DNA of 10,258 bases from Sedimentisphaerales bacterium (lineage in GTDB: Bacteria > Planctomycetota > Phycisphaerae > Sedimentisphaerales > SM23-30). The stretch is taken from the NCBI GenBank assembly GCA_030636065.1, contig DAOVXR010000031.1, forward strand, positions 1 to 10,258, read 5' to 3'. Made by a program: the position numbers and the translations under genes. The notes below the pieces were generated by a model. It was not told where the DNA came from. It ran no database searches and saw only the letters and a list, made by a program, of their open reading frames with translations. Below, in pieces: positions 1 to 6,550 of the stretch (position 1 is the stretch's first letter; each line of letters begins with the position of its first letter).

Positions 1-310
1 AATCATCCCCCGTGAACCATAACCAGTGCCCGATCGCGTATCCGAATATCCCACCGATTACACTGGCCAATGAGCAGCTAAGGGCAAATCGCCACCATTT
101 TCGCCTTGCACCGAGAGTAAGCGGCGCCAACAGAACGTCCGGCGGCACAGGGAAAAAACTCGACTCGGCAAAAGACATTATAAACAACGCCCAGCCGCCA
201 TAGGGAGTATCAGCCCAGTGCAAAACCCAATCATATAAACGGCGATGCAAATGCCAGCGACTTACACCGGGTCTGTTTTTCTGATCACCGCACTTAATGT
301 TATCAGCCAA
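1..310 (-). CDS. DedA/VTT (YqaA-like) membrane protein, N-terminal part
   Basis: Reverse-strand reading from a TTG at 310 gives 103 residues and runs off the left edge of the window, so the gene is partial. After a short basic N-terminus come LYDWVLHWADTPYG (about residues 25-38), a hydrophobic stretch and the motif FAESSFFPVPPDVLL (about 47-61), then a second hydrophobic segment rich in glycine (about 76-98). This order and the acidic E-S-S-F-F-P-x-P-P-D signature are what I know from the YqaA branch of the DedA/VTT (SNARE-associated) family, whose members sit in the inner membrane and are linked to lipid scrambling or undecaprenyl-phosphate recycling. The specific substrate here is unknown. 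The TTG start is chosen because AGGAG (317-321 on the reverse strand) lies 6 bases upstream and no in-frame ATG precedes it. Confidence 0.75.
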   Translation of the reverse strand, partial: MADNIKCGDQKNRPGVSRWHLHRRLYDWVLHWADTPYGGWALFIMSFAESSFFPVPPDVLLAPLTLGARRKWWRFALSCSLASVIGGIFGYAIGHWLWFTGDD

Positions 311-343
311 ATTTTTCTCCTGTTTTACAGATATAATTTGTCG

Positions 344-371
344 TTGACATACCTGCCATCGAGATTACAAT
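344..371 (+). promoter_or_regulatory. Sigma70-like promoter for ispE-spoVG
   Basis: TTGACA (344-349) is separated by 16 bases from TACAAT (366-371), a near-consensus sigma70 promoter pointing at ispE, with about 100 bases of leader before the GTG at 478. A second weaker candidate, TTGACT at 408-413 with AT-rich TATATAAAT near 435-443, has poor spacing. The expected start sites of this promoter and of the oppositely directed one lie within about 10 bases, so polymerases would compete for this stretch. Confidence 0.5.
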
Positions 372-376
372 AACAG

Positions 377-405
377 AAAATAACGGATTGGAAGGGTTTT
401 GTCAA
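377..405 (-). promoter_or_regulatory. Sigma70-like promoter for the DedA/VTT gene
   Basis: On the reverse strand a perfect TTGACA (405-400) is followed after 17 bases by TATTTT (382-377). Transcription would begin about 60 bases upstream of the TTG start at 310. The call rests on motif match and spacing only. Confidence 0.45.
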
Positions 406-477
406 GGTTGACTGCCGGCGTCAAAAGTTCGGCATATATAAATAAGGTTGCGGATTCAGCCATTCAGGGAATAATCT

Positions 478-1419
478 GTGGTGTCCCCTATGTTCGATAG
501 TGATAATATGACGTCCACCGTTGGAACTGTCGCCATGCGGCCCCCGGCCAAGCTGAATTTATCACTGGTGGTTTTTGATAAACGCGCGGATGGCTTCCAC
601 GACCTGCATACGGTAATGGCAACTGTCAACCTCTATGATGAGTTGCAACTGCGGATGTCCGACAAACCGGGAATCCAACTTCACTGCGCAGGTCTGGGGT
701 GTCCCGAAACAAGCGATAATCTGGTCTGTCGCGCCGCCGAACTCCTGTCCGAGTACGCACAAATCAAACCGGCAATAGAGATTTATCTGAACAAACGTAT
801 TCCCTCCGGTGCCGGCCTCGGAGGCGCCAGCAGTGATGGGGCCGCCTGTCTTGCAGGGCTGAACCGACTCTGGGAACTGAATCTGCCCGGCGAAGAACTG
901 GACAAACTCGCCGCCCAACTCGGATCAGATGTGCCCTTTTTTCTGCACGGGCCCGTTGCGGTCTGTACCGGCAGAGGTGAGATCGTCAAGGAACTGCCGT
1001 ACCACTGCAGCCGTTCAATTCTGTTAATCGCTCCCGACATCCATACTTCCACCGGCAAAATATATCAACACTATACCTATAACGATGCCCGCGCTCAGGA
1101 GGATATGCAGCGAGTCAGTTATTTTCTTCGACGCGGCGATCTGGACGGCCTGATAACCAAAGGTATCAACTCTTTAACAGACGTAACAATGGCATTTGTC
1201 AAGCCTCTTGAAAAACTGCGATGTGAAATCGAAAATATCGGCATTTCTCCTGTGCACATGACCGGAAGCGGATCGTGTCTCTTTGCCACTTCCGACTCGC
1301 ATGACCAGATTACGCAATGGGCTCAACAAATACAAAAACACAACCTGGCCCAAACATTTCAGGTAAAATTTGATAAACAGCCAAACCTTTTCCCGGAGGA
1401 CCATCATGCAGATATCTGA
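478..1419 (+). CDS. ispE: 4-diphosphocytidyl-2-C-methyl-D-erythritol kinase
   Basis: IspE is the ATP-dependent GHMP kinase that phosphorylates the 2-hydroxyl of CDP-methylerythritol in the non-mevalonate (MEP) isoprenoid pathway in the cytoplasm. The 313-residue product shows the family signatures in order. PAKLNL holds Lys25, the counterpart of the E. coli active-site lysine. [12 protein letters not shown] (about 36-47) binds substrate. The glycine-rich ATP loop is [12 protein letters not shown] (109-120), LGSDVPFF (149-156) contains the catalytic aspartate Asp151, and the C-terminal GHMP motif is [10 protein letters not shown] (261-270). The GTG at 478 has AGGGA (466-470) 7 bases upstream; GTG 481 or ATG 490 are alternatives, and the first 20 residues are not conserved. 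Its 3' end overlaps spoVG by 14 bases, so the two are probably cotranscribed and coupled. Confidence 0.95.
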   Translation: MVSPMFDSDNMTSTVGTVAMRPPAKLNLSLVVFDKRADGFHDLHTVMATVNLYDELQLRMSDKPGIQLHCAGLGCPETSDNLVCRAAELLSEYAQIKPAIEIYLNKRIPSGAGLGGASSDGAACLAGLNRLWELNLPGEELDKLAAQLGSDVPFFLHGPVAVCTGRGEIVKELPYHCSRSILLIAPDIHTSTGKIYQHYTYNDARAQEDMQRVSYFLRRGDLDGLITKGINSLTDVTMAFVKPLEKLRCEIENIGISPVHMTGSGSCLFATSDSHDQITQWAQQIQKHNLAQTFQVKFDKQPNLFPEDHHADI

Positions 1420-2008
1420 AATCAGGGTCAAACTGGTTGATAATCGTAATGATCGCCTAAAGGCATTTTGTTCGGTTACTTTCGATGACGATTTTGTGGT
1501 ACACGATCTCAAGATTATCGAAGGGCTTAACGGTCTGTTTATCGCTATGCCTTCTCGAAAGGTTACCGACCACTGCCATTGCTGCGGCACGAAAAACCAT
1601 CTACGGGCCAAGTTCTGCAACGAATGCGGCAAACGACTAAAAGAGGACCGCGGACAAAAATACGATGGTGTCAAGTTTCATACCGATATCGCTCACCCTG
1701 TCAATACGTCCTGCCGGGAAATAATCCAGGCACAAATCATCGACGAGTATCACGAGGAACTTGAAAGGTCCGAACAGCCCGACTATATGCCGTCCATAAC
1801 AGACGATCCGGATGATGAATTCGGCGAATCGACTGACACTGCCGAACCAGACCCCGATATTGTCGGGCCTTCATCCAGGCCCTCTGAGCCCACCGATACG
1901 ACTGCCAAATATCAGGAACTTTTGTCGTCGGCCATACGCGACACGGATGATGATGACGATGGGGACGATGACAATGACGATTCCGGTTTCAGCGATGGTA
2001 TTCTCTGA
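1406..2008 (+). CDS. spoVG: SpoVG-family regulator with inserted zinc ribbon and acidic tail
   Basis: SpoVG proteins are small site-specific nucleic-acid-binding regulators, known from septation and sporulation control in Bacillus and from RNA/DNA binding in Listeria and Borrelia. Residues 1-52 ([10 protein letters not shown]..., [21 protein letters not shown]) and 85-120 ([16 protein letters not shown], then the helix ending in DEYHEEL) match the two halves of the SpoVG fold. Between them, about residues 53-84, lies an insert with two CxxC pairs (Cys57/Cys60 and Cys71/Cys74, FCNECG), a probable zinc ribbon. Residues 120-200 are a low-complexity acidic tail with Asp runs near 179-192. The total of 200 residues is about twice the usual SpoVG length. 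The start at ATG 1406 is preferred to ATG 1370 because GGAGGA (1395-1400) is 5 bases upstream and the family begins exactly there. It overlaps ispE, an arrangement that echoes ispE-purR-yabJ-spoVG in Firmicutes. Confidence 0.9.
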   Translation: MQISEIRVKLVDNRNDRLKAFCSVTFDDDFVVHDLKIIEGLNGLFIAMPSRKVTDHCHCCGTKNHLRAKFCNECGKRLKEDRGQKYDGVKFHTDIAHPVNTSCREIIQAQIIDEYHEELERSEQPDYMPSITDDPDDEFGESTDTAEPDPDIVGPSSRPSEPTDTTAKYQELLSSAIRDTDDDDDGDDDNDDSGFSDGIL

Positions 2009-2083
2009 ACTGCAAAACAATGTTATACCCAGTTGATATCACTGGATGGACAGGATGAAAAGGTGTGAAAAGTTACCGAGAAT

Positions 2084-2449
2084 CTAATTTTGCGTTAGAA
2101 TGTCAATAATTTTTTCTCTAACCTTTTTCAAGATATTGGGATGAGTCACGCCCAGCTTACGTGCAATGTGGACTTGGCTGTATGCGAAAATGGCCCCACA
2201 TTTAACAGCAGAGGACTGCTTAAGGCCGGTTCTCGGAAAATGTGGATCGGCATTTTCGATAACCACCTGCATGAGGTCATTATATCGAATATTCGAGGAA
2301 ATGGGAGCTACAATAACATCAGGGCTGTTCTGATTAAATTGGCCACCTGAAACTACTATGACGGGACGAGCCTTTACCGCCAGGCGATTTGTAAAAGGCG
2401 CATCGTGTATTAAGACGATATCGCTTGACAAAAACGTAGCCCTACTCAT
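2084..2449 (-). CDS. PemK/MazF-family endoribonuclease toxin
   Basis: The 121-residue product has the PemK/MazF layout: a first beta strand DIVLIHDAPFT (10-20), KARPVIVVS (26-34) with the conserved Arg28-Pro29, DVIVAPISS (44-52) in the place of the family's P-I-T/S catalytic strand, GLKQSSAVKCGAIFAY (75-90), and the closing helix region ARKLGVTHPNILKKVREKIIDIL. Family members fold as an SH3-like barrel and cleave mRNA at short sites, halting translation until bound by an antitoxin. The cleavage site here cannot be predicted. It is the last gene of a three-gene minus-strand unit, and its ATG overlaps the stop of the 91-aa gene as ATGA (2446-2449), the usual sign of translational coupling in toxin-antitoxin pairs. 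It could alternatively be a solitary regulator, but length and motifs look intact. Confidence 0.85.
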   Translation of the reverse strand: MSRATFLSSDIVLIHDAPFTNRLAVKARPVIVVSGGQFNQNSPDVIVAPISSNIRYNDLMQVVIENADPHFPRTGLKQSSAVKCGAIFAYSQVHIARKLGVTHPNILKKVREKIIDILTQN

Positions 2450-2721
2450 ACCGGATTCCCGTCATCAAAACTGTAAATGTCCTCACTTGGATCGTCCCAG
2501 AACGAAAGTGCCCCACTTGAACGACAGACATTATAGGGAATTAATTCGGGTTCCGGCATCTCAAATGCCAGAACGGATTCAGTAGCGGTGTTGCTAATAT
2601 TTACAAAAGTACTGCTGGCAACATGCCTTGGGTGGGCAGTATTACCATATACGGCAACCGGCAATAAGAACATCGCGTTCGATTTTTGCATATGTGACAA
2701 TGTTAGAAATGTGTCGGCCAT
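2446..2721 (-). CDS. Small acidic-tailed protein, candidate antitoxin
   Basis: I do not recognise a named family for this 91-residue product. Its place directly before the MazF-like gene, with a 4-base overlap, is where the antitoxin normally lies. The last 25 residues (SGALSFWDDPSEDIYSFDDG) are acidic with aromatic residues, similar in style to the disordered toxin-wrapping tails of MazE-type antitoxins (W-D-x-x-E-D-x-Y pattern). The N-terminal 45 residues, however, are not an obvious AbrB, ribbon-helix-helix or HTH DNA-binding domain; they are mixed hydrophobic and polar (FLTLSHMQKSN, MFLLPVAVYGN). A good ribosome site GGAGGG (2736-2731 on the reverse strand) lies 9 bases before the ATG. 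Antitoxin function is inferred from position and tail only. Confidence 0.6.
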   Translation of the reverse strand: MADTFLTLSHMQKSNAMFLLPVAVYGNTAHPRHVASSTFVNISNTATESVLAFEMPEPELIPYNVCRSSGALSFWDDPSEDIYSFDDGNPV

Positions 2722-2723
2722 AA

Positions 2724-3476
2724 TTATTCACCCTCCGATGAACATTTAAGGAACTGATATAGATTGTTCTGATTGTATTCATTTGCATGATGCAAAATTG
2801 TTCGGATGTCGTCCATATCCAAGTCTTTGCTCATTTCACGGTTATTGAAATCAACCGTAACTTTAACTCCATATCCCTTAGTTTGACTTCTGTCTGGAAT
2901 TTCCGGGATAGTTTCGATTTTTCTGACGGCTTCCAGTTCGATTACTCTGTTATGGTCATCAGACGGACAATTTATTCGTAATCTAATCTCTCCATTTGAG
3001 GGTACATTGAATCTGGTAAAACGTTCAGAAATCAATTTGGTACTGTCTAATTGTGAGGTATTGAAGATGTACTCATTGACTTGGCCAACACGTAAAACTT
3101 TCTTTCCTGGAAAGGTTTGTTTGAATATTTTGAGACAATCAACGACTATCACATCCAGTTGGCCCAAGTCTGTTTCTTCCTCAAATGCCACTATCTTCCG
3201 CGGGAATATAAAAACGGGACCTCTTTGCGAAATAGCCATAGTTGGGAGATCAATTTCACCTTTACCAGGAAATATAAATTTTTTTCTGATAAGGAACTCA
3301 GAGGGATACTGCACCAGGCTTTCAAAGAGGTTTGGATATTTGTCAACCAGTCTATTACCAAACTCAAAAAGTTTGTGCCTATCGAGTTTATACTCTATAA
3401 CAGGTCGTATATCGATACCAACCTTTTCGGTGTGGTCATCAATAAAAGTAGGTGAAAACTCAAAGGGCGCAGCCAT
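2724..3476 (-). CDS. Unrecognised 250-aa protein heading the toxin cassette
   Basis: A soluble-looking 250-residue protein with no signal peptide or membrane segment. I do not recognise it with confidence. It has alternating strand-like segments (KFIFPGKGEIDLPTM, GPVFIFPRKIVAF, LDVIVVDCLKIF), a central VLRVGQVNEYIF (about 145-156), GEIRLRINCP, GYGVKVTVDFNNR, and a C-terminal helix DDIRTILHHANEYNQNNLYQFL. The RVG-x-x-x-x-Y-I plus closing-helix layout is loosely reminiscent of the sporadic TIGR04255-type family, but I cannot verify this. The ATG at 3476 has GGAG 7 bases upstream. Its stop is 2 bases from the start of the 91-aa gene, so the three genes form one transcription unit. The gene is visibly more A+T-rich than ispE or hemA, which suggests transfer. 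A role as a third toxin-antitoxin component or as a regulator is possible but unproven. Confidence 0.75.
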   Translation of the reverse strand: MAAPFEFSPTFIDDHTEKVGIDIRPVIEYKLDRHKLFEFGNRLVDKYPNLFESLVQYPSEFLIRKKFIFPGKGEIDLPTMAISQRGPVFIFPRKIVAFEEETDLGQLDVIVVDCLKIFKQTFPGKKVLRVGQVNEYIFNTSQLDSTKLISERFTRFNVPSNGEIRLRINCPSDDHNRVIELEAVRKIETIPEIPDRSQTKGYGVKVTVDFNNREMSKDLDMDDIRTILHHANEYNQNNLYQFLKCSSEGE

Positions 3477-3526
3477 ATTAAAACTCCAAATCCTGATAAT
3501 ATCATTTTTGTGTTCATTAAAACACT

Positions 3527-3554
3527 ATACAGATCACACATAATATATCTGTAT
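3527..3554. promoter_or_regulatory. 8-bp inverted repeat over the cassette promoter, candidate operator
   Basis: ATACAGAT (3527-3534) and its exact complement ATCTGTAT (3547-3554) are separated by 12 bases, about 50 bases upstream of the ATG at 3476. On the reverse strand the sequence TATAGT (3529-3524), a 5-of-6 match to a -10 box, overlaps the near arm, and the far arm covers the -35 region. Toxin-antitoxin operons are commonly repressed by their own products at such palindromes. The operator role here is inferred. Confidence 0.45.
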
Positions 3555-3800
3555 CATGGCTTCAAATATTATAGATACAATCCATATATTCCATAAAATC
3601 GATATAATCGAACTTTTTTCAGATATATCGATCACTTTAAGCTATTCTTCTTACTTGAGTTATATCGGTCAATAGGAATGCCGGTCGTCAGCAATTCCTT
3701 CTACTGATTCGGTTAACATTAGAACAGACAACAACCTGTTTAATTATAACATCATTTCTTATATGGTCAACCAAATATTTTAGCAGCTTCATGCTGGATA

Positions 3801-3825
3801 ATGTGGGTTATGTGACCCATTACAT
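3801..3825. terminator. Hairpin downstream of the resB-to-PKD/LamG unit
   Basis: ATGT-GGGT (3801-3808) can pair with ACCC (3815-3818) and ACAT (3822-3825), leaving a 6-base loop and a 3-base bulge. It lies about 35 bases beyond the stop of the minus-strand gene that ends at 3861. There is no T-run directly after it on the reverse strand, so intrinsic termination is only weakly supported. Confidence 0.25.
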
Positions 3826-3860
3826 AGTTCTTTTTTCCGGCTTCTACATCGAATCTTTCT

Positions 3861-5204
3861 CTAACGCTGGTATTTGCGAATACCGGTTAACGGCAGTGCT
3901 CCGAGCGGTCCGAAGCGGCTGCCGAAAATCATAATCCTGCGCAGTTTGCCGCGAAATTGTCGATCTCGGCTCTGCTGGTGAATGGTTTCACTACAGTTTC
4001 CAATAGTCAGCATACCGTTGCCCCTGCCGATGGCCCCACGTGCATAACTTACAGTCCGATCAAGTTGGGCCGGGGTATCCTCATCACCAAAGTACCAGTG
4101 GACGTTATCTTTGGCTTTTGTTCCATCGTATGTTACCGCGAAAAACACCCATCGATTTGCCCATAGTTTCCCATGTGAACTAAAGTTCAGAACATGATCC
4201 GACAGTTCATTTATCGACAGTCTCAGCCGCCCGTCACTTAGGCACACAAGATCAAATCCTGAATCGCAATCATTATTCAGATTAAACGCAATCCGATTAC
4301 CACTACTGCCGACATCCAGGCTTGCGGGATTCAACCAGCCCATAATAGTAAAAGAACGCAACTCTTCAAGTTCCTTCAGCGGTTTATCGCCAACCCGGAT
4401 GCACTTCCACTGTTTGCCCTCACTCAGATTATAGATGCCGTCTTTGTTACGTTCTATTGGGCCGTGCAGGCTTACCGGCGGCGTGTCGCCCTGGGGTACG
4501 CCGACCCGCACAATCGGAGTACTCGGATCGGCATCCACCATCACATGTAAAAACCTCGTGGTTTCCCGGTCTGTCCGATTGATCACCCTTAACGAGACGG
4601 TATAAAAACCTGGCTTGTCATACTTATACGCCGGGTTTGCCTCGGTTGAGGTTGTCCCGTTACCGAATTTCCAAAGGTAGCGCAGCCTGTCCGATTCCGT
4701 AGAACTTCGAAACTTCACTTTCAATGGGGCGATTCCCTCATCCGGCGACGCCGATATCGTAACGTCAGGACGAAGCACCTCGTTCGGCTGATAACGAATC
4801 AGTCGCAATAAATAATCGGCACCGGGCGGCGTGAAATCCGATTCGCCCGGATAGATGTTACCAAGCGATGTTACCTTCATTTTGTCTGTGTCAATCCCAT
4901 CGGCCTTGTAAGGTTGGTAACCCGTCAGCTTGAGCCTGGTCGGCTCAGCAGTGGTAAAGTAAATCAGATAGTACGCCCCGGGTTTGCAGAAAACATAATT
5001 ACCCGGCGACACATCGGGCGCCGGTACCATCTGTTCGTCGGCAACCTGCTCCATAACCCCACGCAGGAACGCAAGGTAATGTTTATTCGCCTGCGTTGGC
5101 GGCGACTCGTATTGATTCAATTGTTCTGCCGGCTCCGCTACGGCCGGATTAATCATAACAAGCAGCCATCCCGCTGTTAATAAACATAGTGTCTTATTCC
5201 ACAT
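3861..5204 (-). CDS. Secreted DUF5605-like/PKD/LamG multidomain protein
   Basis: The 447-residue product starts with a clear Sec signal (TLCLLTAGWLLVMINPAVA, cleavage near residue 23). Residues 40-138 (KPGAYYLIYFTT, GIDTDKMKVTSLG, PPGADYLLRL) resemble the beta-sandwich DUF5605/collagen-binding module usually found after the catalytic barrel of glycoside hydrolase-like proteins. Residues 146-224 are a PKD domain (YLWKFGNGTTS, GFYTVSLRVINR). Residues 250-435 look like a LamG/concanavalin-type domain (FTIMGWLNPAS, NRWVFFAVTYDG, FRGKLRRIMIFG). No catalytic domain is visible, so it is probably a binding or surface protein, perhaps for polysaccharide; this is inference. The ATG at 5204 has GGAGG 8 bases upstream, inside the end of hemA, and the two genes are only 5 bases apart, implying cotranscription. 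No anchor is seen at the C-terminus. Confidence 0.8.
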   Translation of the reverse strand: MWNKTLCLLTAGWLLVMINPAVAEPAEQLNQYESPPTQANKHYLAFLRGVMEQVADEQMVPAPDVSPGNYVFCKPGAYYLIYFTTAEPTRLKLTGYQPYKADGIDTDKMKVTSLGNIYPGESDFTPPGADYLLRLIRYQPNEVLRPDVTISASPDEGIAPLKVKFRSSTESDRLRYLWKFGNGTTSTEANPAYKYDKPGFYTVSLRVINRTDRETTRFLHVMVDADPSTPIVRVGVPQGDTPPVSLHGPIERNKDGIYNLSEGKQWKCIRVGDKPLKELEELRSFTIMGWLNPASLDVGSSGNRIAFNLNNDCDSGFDLVCLSDGRLRLSINELSDHVLNFSSHGKLWANRWVFFAVTYDGTKAKDNVHWYFGDEDTPAQLDRTVSYARGAIGRGNGMLTIGNCSETIHQQSRDRQFRGKLRRIMIFGSRFGPLGALPLTGIRKYQR

Positions 5205-5209
5205 CGTAT

Positions 5210-6523
5210 TTACCTCCGTTGTAACCGTTCACACTTTTTACAAATTGAACATCCGGAACACTCGGCCTGATCCTCATATTCAATAATACTTTTAATCAAA
5301 TGACCTGCCTCGTTGGGGCCATATTCTCGCGCCACGGTATAAACATTGTTTATCAGCCGGTGCAACAGCTTATCGACAATACGATTGACCGCCGCCTCCA
5401 TCTTTTGTTTCTGCATAGTCGTAATATCACTTTCACCGGTTAGGAAACTCTCAAGTTCCGCTTTGCTCAACTGGTGGAATCTCTTACGAAGTTTTCCGAT
5501 CAGCGGCCCGATGTCCATAACTCCGAACCAGTCCATAAAGCCGACGACATTATCGGCAATAATCTCTTTTGCCTGTCCGACATCCTCCTGCCGAGCCTCG
5601 ATGTTCTCCTGGATTACGTCCGCGAGGTCATCGACGCTATATAAATGGATACCTTCAAGTTCATTAACGGCTGGGTCGAAGTTCCGCGGAACAGCAATAT
5701 CAATAATCAGCAGCGTCCCTTCACGCCGACCGGTAAAACAAGACTGCTCAAAAAGATATTCCTTTGTCTGAACCGCCGCAACTACAATATCGACCTGTAA
5801 CAGACTGTCCTGCAATTGCTCCCATTCCCCGGCAGCTATATTATACTTTTCGGCCATTGCCCCGGCCCGGCGAAACGTGCGATTGAAAACAGTAATATTT
5901 TTACAACCAACCTCCAGCAGATGCCGTACAAGCAGTTCTCCCATCTCGCCCGCACCGATTACGGCCACCCGCGCCGCGGCAATGTCCTCGAACAGTTGTT
6001 TCGCCAACTCTATCGCCACTCCAGCCACACTCACCCGCCGTTGAGCGATGGAAGTAAGAGTATAAACCTCCTTACTCGTGGCAAACGCGCAATGGAACAG
6101 CCGGTTGAGTACCTTGCCTGTGCATTTTGCCTTCACCGCCAGCCGATAGCTCTCCTTTACCTGTGCTACGATCTGCGACTCGCCTACCACCAGGCTGTCC
6201 AGACTCGTTGCTACCGTCAACAAATGTCTGGCTGCCTTTTCATTGTCATGGACATACAAAAAGCTCTTAAAGGTTTTTGCTTCCACTTCACGAATATCGC
6301 CGATAAAGCTCACCAGCTTGTCGGTATCGGGAATGGTGTCCCGCCGCGCAGCGAGATAAATTTCCGTCCGGTTACATGTGGAAAGCAGCGCAAATTCGGC
6401 TTCGGGAAACTTTTCCTTCAACTGTACGAGAGTATCGCTTACCTGCGTACCGCTAAAGGTGAGCTTCTCCCGCACCGATATCGGCGCCGTCTTATGATTC
6501 AGTCCTATTACTCTTATCTTCAC
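5210..6523 (-). CDS. hemA: Glutamyl-tRNA reductase with cysteine-rich tail
   Basis: HemA reduces glutamyl-tRNA(Glu) with NADPH to glutamate-1-semialdehyde, the first committed step of C5-pathway tetrapyrrole synthesis. The 437-residue product is of usual length. GLNHKTAPISVREKL (7-21) is followed by LSTCNRTEIY (47-56) with the catalytic nucleophile Cys50, then LVVGESQIVAQVK (111-123), and the NADPH-binding loop VIGAGEMGELLVRHL (188-202). The dimerisation helix region begins after about 310. The start is a GTG at 6523 preceded by GGTGG 6 bases upstream; no in-frame ATG precedes it. The unusual feature is the last 16 residues, which contain Cys422, Cys425, Cys428 and Cys431 as CxxCxxCxxC, a pattern that can ligate an iron-sulfur cluster or zinc and is not part of the standard enzyme. 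It lies 27 bases after ccsA in the same direction. Confidence 0.95.
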   Translation of the reverse strand: MKIRVIGLNHKTAPISVREKLTFSGTQVSDTLVQLKEKFPEAEFALLSTCNRTEIYLAARRDTIPDTDKLVSFIGDIREVEAKTFKSFLYVHDNEKAARHLLTVATSLDSLVVGESQIVAQVKESYRLAVKAKCTGKVLNRLFHCAFATSKEVYTLTSIAQRRVSVAGVAIELAKQLFEDIAAARVAVIGAGEMGELLVRHLLEVGCKNITVFNRTFRRAGAMAEKYNIAAGEWEQLQDSLLQVDIVVAAVQTKEYLFEQSCFTGRREGTLLIIDIAVPRNFDPAVNELEGIHLYSVDDLADVIQENIEARQEDVGQAKEIIADNVVGFMDWFGVMDIGPLIGKLRKRFHQLSKAELESFLTGESDITTMQKQKMEAAVNRIVDKLLHRLINNVYTVAREYGPNEAGHLIKSIIEYEDQAECSGCSICKKCERLQRR

Positions 6524-6550
6524 TTTGTTCCACCAATTATGAATCCAGGT

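Larger units (their letters stand above)
3477..3860. other. AT-rich intergenic region, no gene seen
   Basis: This 384-base gap between the toxin cassette and the PKD/LamG gene has no supportable open reading frame. It is strongly AT-rich and contains the inverted repeat at 3527-3554, a short palindrome TCGAT-ATA-ATCGA (3599-3611) followed by a related GATATATCGATC (3622-3633), and a hairpin near 3801-3825. No tRNA, transposon end or integrase scar was recognised. Confidence 0.6.

Noticed and set aside
1370..1405. Upstream in-frame ATG extending SpoVG by 12 residues
   Set aside because: The family begins at the ATG at 1406, which has GGAGGA 5 bases upstream; the extension lies inside ispE with no ribosome site.
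1174..1674. Minus-strand open frame across the ispE/spoVG overlap
   Set aside because: It spans two well supported plus-strand genes and shows no motif or ribosome site.
1940..1990. GATGATGACGATG-like run as a tandem DNA repeat
   Set aside because: It simply encodes the aspartate-rich tail of SpoVG with mixed codons, not a regular repeat unit.
2029..2045. CCAGT...ACTGG hairpin between spoVG and the toxin gene
   Set aside because: Only a 5-bp stem with a 7-base loop and no T-run on either strand; too weak to call a terminator.
3007..3543. Plus-strand open frame of 178 codons opposite the 250-aa gene
   Set aside because: It lies antisense to a better supported gene with a ribosome site and operon context, and its product has no recognisable motif.
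3599..3633. TCGATATAATCGA and GATATATCGATC as possible phage or transposon ends
   Set aside because: Short, AT-rich and imperfectly related; no target duplication, integrase or transposase nearby.
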